A stretch of 64,000 nucleotides of DNA from Cokeromyces recurvatus (taxonomy: Eukaryota > Mucoromycota > Mucoromycetes > Mucorales > Mucoraceae), in NCBI RefSeq assembly GCF_025118155.1, contig NW_026251393.1, forward strand, positions 620,001 through 684,000, written 5' to 3'. Positions 11,691-23,333 of the stretch are shown in pieces (the first letter of the stretch is position 1; each line of letters starts with the position of its first letter). Position numbers and translations under genes: made by a program. The notes under the pieces are model-generated. The model searched no databases, was not told where the DNA came from, and was given only the letters and a program-made list of their open reading frames with translations.

Positions 11691-13664
11691 ATGAGTAAGT
11701 GGTATAATAGTAATTCTTTATCATCCTCTACTCTTGTGTTTTTGTTGGCAAGTGTCCAGTTTACTACAGCTCAACATCATTCGATGGTAGATGAGCCTGT
11801 ACCACTTTTTAATGCCTCAGGTGATGAGCCTATGTCTTATGCTCTCTTCCCCGATAATAAGGGCTACTTCTATACTCATGTCATTTTAATGACAATTGCG
11901 TTTTGGATATTAATGCCAATCGGTAAGTAGTGACGGAGAAAGAAGAAGAAAAGAAAAGAAAAAGGAATAAATGCTGACATTGTTTCTAGGTATTATGCTG
12001 GGTATCGCAAAATCCTCTTTACACATTCCCGTTCAATTAGGCTCCCTTTGTTTTGCTATGGGTGGCTTTTTCTTTGCAAAGTTATATGGTCATTCAACGC
12101 CTCATCTTTATAAGGGTAATTCTCATCATATCTTGGGTTGGATTTTATTTTTGTTTATGATAACTCAAATGTCAGTGGGTATTGTGCGAAAGATTGCAAA
12201 TGCAGTGGGTAAAAGAACAGCTAGTTATGAGCAAATTCATCAAGAAGATCATTTGGATTATCCAGCATCACCCACATCATTCATCGACCCTTGTAGTAGC
12301 AGCAGCAGCAATAGCCACTCATCTGATCGTCATAGTGAAGCAAGTGGTGAAACCCTTCATATGAATGAACTCACTGACTTTAATGATAAATCATATCATT
12401 CTAAAGATTCTCGACAATCCTCTAACAGCACTGCTGCACATACTATTTACGATGTCGACCTTGATGATGAAAGTTTAATTGAAAATTCACATCTAGCATC
12501 AGACAATATGCCAAAAAGCACTGATCTTGGTTTTATAATGCGCTTATTTTATTCTGTTTCACCTTATATACCGAGCATTGTTAAGAATATATTCGTTACA
12601 CTTGCTTATAATCGATTTACAACAGATGTGTGTAGATATTTCCATTTGATAATGGGGAGAGCATTTATCATCTTGATTTTTGTTCAAACATTAAGTGGTT
12701 TGGTTGTCTATCATGGTGTTTGCAGGTAAATAATAGAATAGAATAGACATATACAAAGTTTAAGCATTGCGAAAAAAAAAAAAAAAAAAAAAGAGTTAAT
12801 TGATTACTCATCATGTGTGTATATATACATAGATCCTGGGAAGTACTCGGTTGTATTGCTCACTTAATCAAAGGAGGTATTTTCTTTTTCTATGGCATTA
12901 TGACGTTTGGTCGCTATCTAGGTGCATTTGCAAATAAAGGATGGGCATGGAACTATATTGAAAATGGTAGTAGATTTAGTTTTGAAATGATTGAATCATG
13001 CTTGATCTTCACTTATGGTATCACAAACACCTGGATGGAACATTTCGGTCAAGATTCAAGATGGACTCATAAAGACCTTGAACATGCAAGTTTAGCCTTT
13101 ATGTGGTGGTGGTGTGGTTTGATTGGTATCATGGTTGAAAGTAGAGCCGTGCGTCGTCTTTTAGAACGTACTATTCTTACCAACACAAATACGACTCAAA
13201 ATTCATCCAAAAGTTATTCTTTAAATCCTTTCCCTGCTTTAACAGTCTTGATGACAGGCATTTCAATGGGTAACCATCATCAAGATACATTATATTCATC
13301 CAACATTCACTACATGTGGGGGATTTTATTAGCTTCTGCAGCCTGCTGTCGTTTTGTTACTTATCTATTCCTTTATCGTAATGCACCAACTGACGCTCAA
13401 CCCTCTCGTCCTCCTAGTGAACTCTTAGGCGCCTTTTTATTGATTGCTGGTTCTATATTATTTATGGCCTCTAATTCAGGCACCTTACTTTGGTTACGAC
13501 GAAATAATGTAGACAGTATGTTCTTAATGAATGTGTGTGTTGCTTTGACTGCCATTACTCTATGTTATGTTGCTGCTTTACAGATCATTAAAGCTTGGGC
13601 TGAGAGAAGAGAAGCTTTTAAGCAGGGAGAACGTAATCAACAAAATATGGAACAACAACGATAA
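11691..13664 (+). CDS. YTP1-like polytopic membrane protein (DUF2427 + Ytp1 domains)
   Basis: Three exons (11691-11922, 11990-12725, 12833-13664) give 599 aa. An N-terminal signal peptide (about 1-27, ending TTAQ) is followed by a first membrane block (~65-180) with His residues typical of DUF2427/cytochrome b561-like folds: HVILMTIAFWILMPIG and NSHHILGWILFLFM. A Ser/His/Asp-rich loop of about 110 residues follows, then the Ytp1 C-terminal block: SWEVLGCIAHLIKGGIFFFY, GWAWN and MWWWCGLIGIMVESR. Yeast Ytp1 is a membrane protein of unknown function with similarity to mitochondrial electron-transport proteins, so no function is assigned. The 3' third of the last exon and about 340 bases of downstream flank are duplicated in inverted orientation at 38.95-39.68 kb. 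Confidence 0.88.
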
Positions 13665-14006
13665 ATAATGATATGTAGAACCATTTTATCCATTATCATT
13701 TTCTTCTTCTTCTCTCGTATTTATTGTTCTCTATATCATTTAATAATAATATTATACATCATAGTCTCATCGAGATGACTTTCATTTTTTTTTTTTTTTA
13801 ATTTCTTTACTCTTTAAAAGCTTAATAAAATTTCATACTCATACTACTTTATTATTCTAAATGATAAAAATAAGCCTGAACTATTTACTATCACTTGTAG
13901 CTCAAAATACAAGTTAAGTAAGCTGATATTTGTTAAAGTATAAAGAGGGAGAGAGAGAGAGAGAGAAGGAAAGAGATCTCAAAGGACTCCTTCAAGGATA
14001 CCCATG
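13275..14006 (+). repeat. Source arm of a ~0.73-kb inverted duplication
   Basis: This stretch covers the last ~130 codons of the YTP1-like gene, its stop and the 3' flank including a GA dinucleotide tract. It matches the reverse complement of 38951-39683 almost base for base. I read several substitutions, an 11-base deletion and a G-run expansion in the other arm. The match ends abruptly at both sides. This arm is the source because it belongs to the intact gene. Confidence 0.93.
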
Positions 14007-14226
14007 ACTAATAATTAAATACCCAAAAAAAACAGAATATTATCTCGGGCTGTAAGTCTTATCTCACAATGTAGCTTCCCTTTCTATATATACATACACG
14101 TATTGGCTTATTTATATACATATTCAAAAGCTTATTATTTTTTAGTCAATACATATATATACATATATGTATATATATATATATATATATAAACTTATTT
14201 ATTAGTATTGTATATTCTATATAGCA

Positions 14227-15101
14227 TTAAATTCGACTATTATTATCTGAGCCGTATTCATCTTGTGTAGGTGTCCACATATTTGAATAAACATATTGAA
14301 CCAATCCATTGTGATTCAAGGACTTTAGGAATTCTTCTTTATTCACATCACTACATAACCCACTTCTTAATGCTTGTTCAATCACGGCAACAGCAACTTT
14401 AGCCGACACATCACGAATGCGAGTCAATGAAGGATATAACCAATTTTGTTCAACTTCATCCACGGTTAATGAATCAGCTAGAGCTTTAGATGCATTATAA
14501 ATCATAGCGTCCGAGATTGATTTTACTTGAGCAAGGATAGCACCGAGACCCAAACCTGGGAAAATATACATGTTATTACCTTGGCCAGGGATAGAGACGT
14601 GTCCCGTCTTGACATTTGTGTAACTAGGAAAGGCTGTACCTGAAGCAAAGATAACACGATGGTCTGTGTTTTCCATAGCATCCGCAAAGGTGCATTCTGC
14701 TTGTGTTGCAGGATTAGATAAAGGGAATACGATAGGATTTTTGTTTAGCGAAGCAAGACGTTCAAGTACATTTTTGTTGAAAGCACCAGGAATAGAAGAA
14801 AGACCAATTAGCCTATTTATAGATATATAATTAAAAACAAATTAGAAAATCCATATTCCTTTTTTTTTTATTATTATAACTATTATTATTCTGTTATATT
14901 AAATTAAATATATAAAAGTATACTTTACACTGTAGGTTTTACATAATTAATAATGTCAAGTAATTCTTTATATTGTTGGCCTTGATTATCATCTCGTGCG
15001 TAATATATTTTATGTTGCGCAAGTTTATCACCTCTGTCTAGTGTAATTAGACCCTGTTTTTTTAAAAAAAAAAGGGGGGGATATATGTTACGTAAATTTT
15101 A

Positions 15102-15152
<51 letters not shown>

Positions 15153-16382
15153 GGAGGTGGGAGGAGCATACCTTCGAATCGACAATCCAGAAAATATGTT
15201 TAGCTTGTTCCTCAGACATATTAAATTCAGTCTGAAAATAAACTTGAATTTGTCGAGCAACACCAATAGCAGCTGAACCAGCACCATAAAAGACGATACG
15301 ATGTTCTTCGGGTTGAATATCATTGATTACTTTTCGAATTGCATTTATTAGACCAGACAAAATAACAGCACCCGTACCTTGAATATCATCATTAAAACAA
15401 ATCAGTTTATCTTTATATCTTTCTAAAAGACCAAAAGCATGCTCGCTGGACCAATCTTCAAATTGAATTAATAAATTTGGGTAAATTTCATGAATTGTAT
15501 TCAAAACTGTATCTACAATTTTATAAAACTAAACATATGTAAGTATATATATATATATATATATATCGCTACAAGTATTATAATTTATAAATACCTCTTT
15601 ATCATTTGGACGAGTCTTGCGAAGACCAAGATAAAAATCATGCTGACGTAAGTTTTCATTATTCGTACCCATATCTAGAACGATAGGTAAAGTACGACGA
15701 GGATCAATACCGGCACCCGCGACATACAGTTGCAATTTCCCAATACTAATCCCCATACCATTACTACCCAAGTCCCCAAGCCCTAGAATACGAGAACCAT
15801 CTGTGATAACAGCAATTTCCGGTGAAAAATTAGGATAAGGTTGATAATTTAAGATGGATTCCTTAAGATGATCTAAATCTGTTGAATTAAGATAAAGACC
15901 ATCAGGGACACCAGTTGCAGCCAAGAAAGGATAGATATTTGAATACTCAATACAAGCTGTACCTACTGTAGGGGTATAAATGATAGGTGCAAACTCTTGG
16001 AGGTCATCCATGATTATTTTATAAAACAATCGTATATTAGAAGTTCGCAATTGGGCTAAAAAGACATATCTTTCAAGCTGGGTTGATTTTGATCTTACTT
16101 GCTGTAAGGCACGACGTCTTTGGATATCCATTGTTTCAACACCTGCTGGCAATAAACCTAATAAATGAAGCTCTTTACGCTTATTTTGCTCAATAGCTGT
16201 GCCTATTTTTATATATCATATGTATAAGAATTTCAATAAATAAATGTATGTGTATATATGAAATAACTACATATGCGCATATATATACCTTCATTATCAT
16301 ATCCACAAATATATTTTACCGAAGATACTTGCTGATACTTAGTAAGAGATGCATTTTCAATTTTAAAAGAAATGGGCGCCAT
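14227..16382 (-). CDS. Malic enzyme (NAD(P)-dependent malate decarboxylase)
   Basis: Five exons (16382-16289, 16202-15595, 15528-15172, 15053-14929, 14812-14227) give 589 aa, the normal eukaryotic length. It oxidatively decarboxylates malate to pyruvate, CO2 and NAD(P)H. Family blocks in order are PIIYTPTVG with the catalytic Tyr at ~107, GLGDLGSNGMGISIGKLQLY with the catalytic Lys at ~187, FEDW at ~257-260 and CFNDDIQGTGAV with the metal-binding acids at ~281-282, the Rossmann loop FYGAGSAAIG at ~315, then SGTAFPSY and NNMYIFPGLGLGA. No mitochondrial presequence is evident (it starts MAPISFKIENAS), so a cytosolic enzyme is likely. In oleaginous Mucorales such enzymes are linked to NADPH supply for lipid synthesis; cofactor preference cannot be read here. 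The intron after exon 3 contains a 48-base A run. Confidence 0.94.
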
Positions 16383-18239
16383 TTTTTTTTAAAAAAAAAT
16401 AAAATAAAATAGAAATATGAAAAAAAAAAGAGGAATGAAGAGAGAAGAATTATTACCGTTTATTTCTATATAAACTACTTTTTTTTTTTTTTTTTTTGAT
16501 TCCAAAATGAATAAACTTTTTTTTTTATGTGGAGTAAAATTCAATTATATACCGTCTTATCCTTAAAATACCCGTGCTACTTGCGGAAGATCTTTTTGTA
16601 TATTTTTAGTCTTTTTTGTAAAATAAAACTACCATTTATGTATCCTCTTCCTCGCTTCTGTTTCTTTAGCTGGAATTCAGTATAAACTTACTTTCAATGT
16701 ATAATGCGTGGGAAAGTTTTGTTTGAAAAAAAAAAAAAAAAAAAAAAGGAAAGAAAAGGAATACTTTAATTTGAACAAGTATATATCATTTTACATATAA
16801 AAACTCACTGCTATACATGTACATTATTTATCAGGTTAAATTTGGTATCTTTCATTGTTCCAAAAAAGGAACAAAATACACTCTTTCTTAAACCACATGG
16901 CACACTTTTTTTTATGGCATATTTTTTTTCATCTTGGCACAAAAGTGTGCCATCACATTAAAGTGGCTGTTTATCAAAACACAACTGCCATTTGGATGCA
17001 GAATAACGACAAAAGCCTTGCAAGTCACTATAAGCGCATGCTAAATAAAGATCATATCAAGCTTATATGTAAAAATAAAATGTGATGTTTAAGACTAGGA
17101 AATATAGCTTATGTATTTATATGAACTGTATCAATAAAAGGCAATAGTAGTTATAATGATTATTTTCTATTTTACCTTAAGGTTTGTTTAACAAAGTGAG
17201 CCTATCCCTTGCCAATACTCTTTTTTTTTTGTAGAATATGTAGTCATATCCTAGTCAATTACTACACAGAAGCAATATATAAAAAAAACAGAATAGACAA
17301 GGAATACCTATTATATTGAAAACTTGATCTGTACTGTCTAATCAAACTGCTGTGTATGTATATTTTTAATGGGAACGTTTGTAAGAAGAGGAGAAAACCA
17401 ATTACCAAAAGACCGAAAATAAAGTACAATTAGGGAGTTAGGTATATATGTTGTCGGTAAAAAAAAAATAAGATATAATTTAACGCACTCTTACAATTGC
17501 ATAAATGATGAGCTATTAAAATCAGAGGTCTTCTTAACAAGTTACAATTTTATTCATTTAAAAAAAAGTCACACTCGATAAATGATAACTACACAAAAGA
17601 TATAAAGAAGTGCTAAACACATATGCTAATCCTAGTAAGCAACGATCTAAAAATAAGCAGTGTTTTGAGTGCAAATATTTGTAAACTATTATACTTTGGG
17701 AACTCCAAGTGTATCTGTTTTTTTACAAATTTTCTTTTCTTTTTTTTTTTTACTAGCAAGTTTTTTATTCATTAGAAAGGAAATGTACCTGCAAAATGAA
17801 ATATTGGCTGTAGCGCCGTTTAAATAAAACAATAGCTGACAAAACAAAAGTTACATATTTAATGATCTATCATCAAGTAGTAAAGAAAGCATTTAAGCTT
17901 CTTTAACATAATTCAATATAATATCTTTAATAATTATCATAGTTATTTTTGTGTATAAAAGATATGAAAGATAAATAATAAGCCACAAAAAGATATTGAC
18001 TATTAATCTTGGAAAACTTTTTCTTTGTTTATGTAAAAGTAAACTTTCTCAGGGTCTATTTTTCTCCCTTTTTTTCTCTCCTTATTTTTAAAAAATGTAT
18101 TTTTTTCTAACTATTTTATTCTTTTTTGATGGACTTTACGTTGTCTATCTTTTATAGAATAGAAGCATATATAAATAAAAATATATGCTTTTATACTTTC
18201 TTTTTTTATTTTCATAGTAGTTGTCTTTTGATGCAGGTC
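16383..18239. other. 1.9-kb intergenic region
   Basis: AT-rich promoter-side spacer upstream of malic enzyme. It contains homopolymers near 16480 and 16725. It also holds a perfect 13-base inverted repeat (left arm 16897-16909, right arm 16941-16953, arm ATGGCACACTTTT) around a 31-base loop. The ORF over this hairpin (16855-17085) shows no family motif. Confidence 0.45.
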
Positions 18240-18370
18240 ACTATAAATTTTAATTATGGTAGGCTTTCTAAAATTTGATTAATGTAAATGAATCAAACAT
18301 TGTTTGCTTTTATATGGTACGTTTTTCTAAATACTAATTATCACACATAAGCTAATATTTACCCTTTTAG

Positions 18371-18830
18371 GTGGGCTTTTCTGGATATTGGCCACTCTAA
18401 ATAATCAATCCTGTCTTTTTTTCTTTTTTTTTCTTACGGCGGGCTTCTAAGGATACTGGTCGCCTTATAAAATCAATCCTAGTGGGCTTCTCTGGATATT
18501 GGTCACTCTAAATATTCAATCCTGTCTTTTATCATAGTGGGCTTCTCTGGATATTGGCCACTTTAAACAATCAATCCTGTCTTTTACCATAGTGGGCTTC
18601 TCTGGATACTGGCCACTCTAAATAATCAATCCTGTCTTTTATCATAGTGGGCTTCTCTGGATATTGGCCACTCTAAATATTCAATCCTGTCTTTTTTCAT
18701 CATAATGGTGTCTTCTCAACTTTGGCTACTTTAAACATTTAATCCTATCTTTTTTCTTCATAATGGTCTCTTCTAAACTCTGGCTACTCTAAATATTCTT
18801 TCATAATCTCCTTTTGATACTGGTTAATAG
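18371..18830. repeat. Minisatellite, ~55-base unit, about 8 copies
   Basis: Tandem imperfect repeat. The four best copies begin at 18483, 18537, 18592 and 18647, a spacing of 54-55 bases. Shared blocks are GTGGGCTTCTCTGG, then ATATTGGCCACTCTAAA, then TCAATCCTGTCTTTTATCAT. Copies at 18371 and 18440 are distorted by T-run expansion and a deletion, and those after 18703 are progressively degenerate (GGTGTCTTCTCAAC, GGTCTCTTCTAAAC). No open frame runs through it. A related fragment around 18250-18300 may be a decayed first copy. Confidence 0.88.
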
Positions 18831-18839
18831 AAATGAATC

Positions 18840-19119
18840 AATCTTTTTCTCCCCTTTTAAAACTAGGCTCTGTTATCTCTAAGCTATACTAAAAAAAAAA
18901 AGATCCTTACACAAAATAGTCAAGCTCTACAATCAAATACATTTGGAAGCAATAGTACGCTGCTAAATAATTAAACTATTTTCTCGCTCTCTTATATTTA
19001 AATAAAAGGATGGAGTTTTTTGATAGATAAAAGTTGTCTTAATTTTAAAAGTTTATATTAATCTGTAGATGCTAATCTAAGCATTAGCTAATCTTAAGAG
19101 AGAATTATTAGATCGTCTT

Positions 19120-19190
<71 letters not shown>

Positions 19191-19274
19191 CGGAGATATG
19201 AAACGGTACTGTCTATGATGATGAAAATTACATTAGCAAAATTTATTTATTTTCTCGTTCTTTTATATAAACAT
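18840..19274. other. Spacer with 66-base poly-A tract upstream of cactin
   Basis: AT-rich spacer carrying an uninterrupted A run at about 19124-19189, the longest homopolymer in the window, only 85 bases before the cactin start. An in-frame upstream ATG at 19215 would add a hydrophobic 20-residue extension unlike cactin, so I treat 19215-19274 as leader. Confidence 0.55.
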
Positions 19275-21588
19275 ATGCCACGCTCACCTGAAAGACGTAG
19301 TAAACATCGCTCTTCTGAAAGAAGCAGTAGACATCGCTCTTCTGATAGACATAGTAAGCGTCGTACACGTAGTCGTAGTCGTAGTATAGATAAAAGTGAT
19401 AGAAAAAGAAGGTAAATCATTTATATTTAATGATCCATTTTTTTTTTTCATATTTATAAGTATGTATATTTATATAGACATCGTGATTATTCTTCATCAC
19501 CTGATGAAAGACATAGATCAACTCGGCATAAACATAAAAAGGAAAAAAAAGAAAAACATCGATATAAAAGCGAAGAATATAATGACGATAGTCACATGGA
19601 TGAATCTAATGATCTACATAGACCTACACTCGAATCACTAGGTTATTCAAACGTCAATAACCCTTTTAATGATGTAAATCTTGAATCAAAATTCGTTTGG
19701 AATAAAAAGAAACAACAAGAAAAGAAGCGTTTAGGTTTGTCAGAAGCAGAGTTAAAACGATTAGAACAAGAACGTAAGAGAGAAGCAGATGAGGAATTAG
19801 CTAAATTGAATAAACGAAGAGCAGAACGTGAACGTGAGATGGAATTAAGAGAAGAAGAATTAGCCCGTATGCAACGTGATGCCGAATTAGCCCAAATGGG
19901 TGATTGGGAAGCTAAAGAGGAAGAGGTAATTAAATCATTATATTTAAACTGAAAGAAATACCACGCAATATATTTATATTTGTTTAATTAGTTTCATTTA
20001 GAACAAGCAAAACAAAGAGCAGCTATTCGTATTCGAGATGGACGCGCTAAACCTATTGATATTTTAGCAATGAACTTACGCTTAGCAAATGAGCCAGATA
20101 AAGTAGAGGATGAAGTTGATTTAGAAATTGATTTAGATGAACCTTATACCATTTTTGAAGTAAGGAGACTATAACCTCATCCGACATATACATATTAACC
20201 TTGTTAGCCTTTTTTTTTTTTCTTTCTAACTTCTTTATTAGAATTTATCATACGAAGATACAAAAGAATTACATGAAGATATTCAGATGCACTTGGCTTT
20301 AGAAAAGAATCCTCAATCACTCGAATTTTGGCGTGCCATGATTGTTGTTGCAGAAGATACTCTTTCTAAAATGCAAGAAAATCAAGAACGTATTAAAGCA
20401 GGTGGTGTACCATTTACTGTAAATGAAAGTATCCATCGTGTTCTGTCTGGAAAAACTGTTTCTCAACTATCTGTATTACAAAATCAAATTCAACAGAAAT
20501 TGAGGAGTAATGAGCCTATTGATGTTGAATATTGGGAAAACTTATTAAAAGAATTAGTTGTTTACAAGGCAAAAGCAAAATTAAATGAAATGCATCAAGA
20601 TATTTTAGCTGCTCGGTTAGAACAATTGAGAAGCAAACAACGAGAGGAAGCTTTGAAAGTACAAAAAGAGTTAGGACGTGTATTGTCAATGCAAGAAAGA
20701 GAAGTTCATGGTAGAGGTGTGATGGCAGGTGAAGGTATTGAAGTAGAGCCTGTAGATGAAGAATTAACAGAAGCACAAGATGAATCATTTATGAATAAAG
20801 AAAAGTCAATGCATAGAGCATTAAATACTTTATTATTGGAGGAATATGATCGTTCTATGAGCCCTGAGCCAATGGAAATATTAAGCAGAGAAGATCAAGA
20901 CCTTGAAATTATAGATCCTGTTGAAGATTTAAAGGAATTGGTAACATACCTTTCTTCTTTTTTCCTTTTTTTTTGTCAATATAATTACTAACTTATAATT
21001 TAGATGGAAAAACGTCGTGCAGTATTAAGCAGTGCAATTATTCCTAAACAACCTAAATTTGAAGAGAAAGAAGAAGTCGAGATTAAAACAGATAATAATG
21101 ATGAATCTATTGCATCTACTGTCTTGTTTGAACAAGAGGCTGCTAAGGGAGTTGACGAAGATGAGGATGTGTTTAACATTGAAGCAGAACTTGCACATCA
21201 AACCTACAATTGGCAGGACAAATACCGACCTCGTAAACCACGTTATTTCAATCGTGTTCATACTGGTTATGAATGGAACAAGTATAATCAAACCCATTAT
21301 GATCATGACAATCCACCACCAAAAGTTGTTCAAGGATATAAATTCAATATCTTTTATCCAGATTTAATTGATCTTTCAGTGGCGCCTACCTATTATATTG
21401 AAAAGGATCCAGAATCACCAGATACAGTATTGATTCGATTCCATGCAGGTCCACCTTATGAAGATATTGCTTTCCGTATTGTGAATCGTGAATGGGAATA
21501 TTCACATAAAAAGGGTTTCCGTTGTAGTTTTGACCGAGGCGTTCTTAGTCTTTGGTTTCACTTCAAGAGACAATTTTACAGAAAGTAG
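19275..21588 (+). CDS. CACTIN: Cactin homologue (spliceosome-associated protein)
   Basis: Five exons (19275-19411, 19478-19925, 19992-20159, 20242-20940, 21004-21588) give 678 aa. The N-terminus is rich in Arg-Ser/His dipeptides (first ~60 residues), typical of splicing factors, then FVWNKKKQQEKKRLGLSEAE, a charged coiled-coil region (~95-180), and the central Cactin_mid region (ANEPDKVEDEVDLEIDLDEP through VHGRGVMAGEG). The C-terminal domain is strongly conserved: WQDKYRPRKPRYFNRVHTG, YNQTHYDHDNPPPKVVQGYK, FHAGPPYEDIAFRIVNREWE and GVLSLWFHFKRQFYRK. Cactin binds spliceosomal C-complex components and is needed for accurate splicing in yeast and animals. The phases close at all four introns. 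Confidence 0.93.
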
Positions 21589-22046
21589 TTTGCTTGTTTT
21601 TTTTTTTTTTTTTAATTTGACAAAATACTATGAAAATAAATTGGCATAAAGTCTGGTTCAATTTGATAAACTATTTTGAAAACTGTCTTTTATAGACACA
21701 TGTATATTTAACTTTATATCTTCTTCACATATTCCATGATACTCTTTTACTAACTACATTAGTGATGAGCATATTAACCTTCCTGCATTCTTGTTCTGAT
21801 TATATGAAAATAAAATAAAACTGCATATTGTCGTGACTGGCTTGTCGCCACTCTATTTTTCTTCCCCGCATTGAAGGGGATGGCTCGTATGATAGTCTAT
21901 CCTTGACGAAAAAAAATAAAATAAAATAAAATAAAATAAAATAAAATAAAATAAAATAAAATAAAATAAAATAAAATAAAATAAAATAAAATGGGGTTCC
22001 ACTTCTATTGTGTATCATTTAGACTTTTGAAGTGGTAATATCATTC
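21589..22046. other. Spacer with (AAAAT)n microsatellite
   Basis: Spacer between cactin and the TMEM223-like gene. At about 21912-21992 there is a near-perfect AAAAT pentamer array of about 16 copies. No other feature. Confidence 0.6.
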
Positions 22047-23134
22047 ATGTTACAGCTATTAAACAGCTTAAGGATAATACCCATTCTTCGATCATCATGT
22101 TTGAATAGTAATTACAGAAAAAAAAAAAAAAAAAAAAATGCCAAGTATTCTAATAATTGTCTTGTAAATGACATGTAATTTCATTTCTAGCATCGAATCC
22201 AACACGGTTTTCATCAATACTTATTAAAAGAGGGATGGGTACACAGAACTCTGTAAGGACAGCTTTAAAAAATAAATCCAATCCATTTGCAAGCAATAAA
22301 CCATTAAAGCATGCATTAGAGCATCATGATGTTGTACTTTATCAAGCTCCTTCAGGAGTTAAACAAAAGTTTACATGGTTATATATTTCAGCTGGTGTTC
22401 AGCTCATTTTTTGGTAACTTTAGAAAATCCTGTTATTATCATTTTTTTTTTAAAAAAAAAAAAAAAAATAGGGGAAATTTAGCAAGTCTGGCATATGTTG
22501 CTTATAGTGTAAAAGATGGGTAAATATATAAAAAATATAGATGCATGTATATTATATGAGAAATCATATTTAAAGAATGTATATTTATACAGAGAAGAGG
22601 AAGATGCACCTATTGTGCTTGGTCCTAAAGGTGAAAGAATAGCTATTGCAGGAGGTTTGGTTGCTGTAGGTGTTGGTATTGCTTCTCTTATGTGTATTTA
22701 TCCTTGGAGGTAAATTAAGAACAAAAATACATTTTTGAGTGTGTGTGTGTGTGTGTGTGTGTATACAAATATGCATTTTTCTTTTTTTAAGAGAAGAAAA
22801 AGAAATAATAACTAACAAGTATGGTTGAAAAAAAAAAAGATATGTAGATAAATTGGTTTTATTAAGAGGTGGACAGTTAGTTCAAATCGTAACACATGCT
22901 CGTCTGATAAAATCACATCAATTACGAACTTATCCTATTGAACAGCTTAATTGTAAACAAAAAGTGTTTACAGGTGTGGGCAAGACAGGAACAGATGTTA
23001 TTGGGAAAAAAGCAAATTCGTCGTTTATCTTTTTAAATGCTAAGGGTGAAAGGATGTCTTATATACTAGATAGAAAAGGCAATTTTATGGATAGTAAATT
23101 GTTTGATGGGTTATGGTTTAATACTTCATCTTGA
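22047..23134 (+). CDS. TMEM223-like mitochondrial protein (complex IV assembly type)
   Basis: Five exons (22047-22107, 22191-22413, 22472-22519, 22593-22709, 22840-23134) give 247 aa. The N-terminus is basic and Ser-rich without acids, consistent with a mitochondrial presequence. Residues ~75-115 match the TMEM223 start (HDVVLYQAPSGVKQKF, then GVQLIFWGNLASLAYVAYS as the first membrane segment). A second membrane segment follows (IAIAGGLVAVGVGIASLMCI). The C-terminal soluble part has KLVLLRGGQLVQIVTHA and MSYILDRKGNFMDSKLFDG, matching animal TMEM223 (VVLRAGGQQV, LLDKTGHFPNTKLFD). Animal TMEM223 is an inner-membrane factor for cytochrome c oxidase subunit 2 synthesis. The assignment rests on these motifs. 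Confidence 0.82.
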
Positions 23135-23333
23135 AGGAAATAAATATATGTAAATGTATAGATAAATATGTAGATGTGTGCGCAAGCAGCATGTATATAG
23201 ATGGATAAACTATATGTACAGTTAAAAAGAGATATTTGGTAAAACATGTATAAATATATGGACATATATGCATATACATATATGTACATACTGTAGACTA
23301 TATGTGCAGTTAAAAAAAATAAAATAAAGGATA

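Noticed and set aside
16855..17085. 76-residue ORF, possible transposon fragment
   Set aside because: No family motif, no intron logic, and composition follows the surrounding AT-rich DNA; it overlaps an inverted repeat by chance.
18371..18830. CRISPR-like array
   Set aside because: Repeats are contiguous with no unique spacers and the genome is eukaryotic; it is a minisatellite.
19215..19274. N-terminal extension of cactin from ATG 19215
   Set aside because: It would add a hydrophobic leader unlike any cactin; the RS-rich start at 19275 fits the family.
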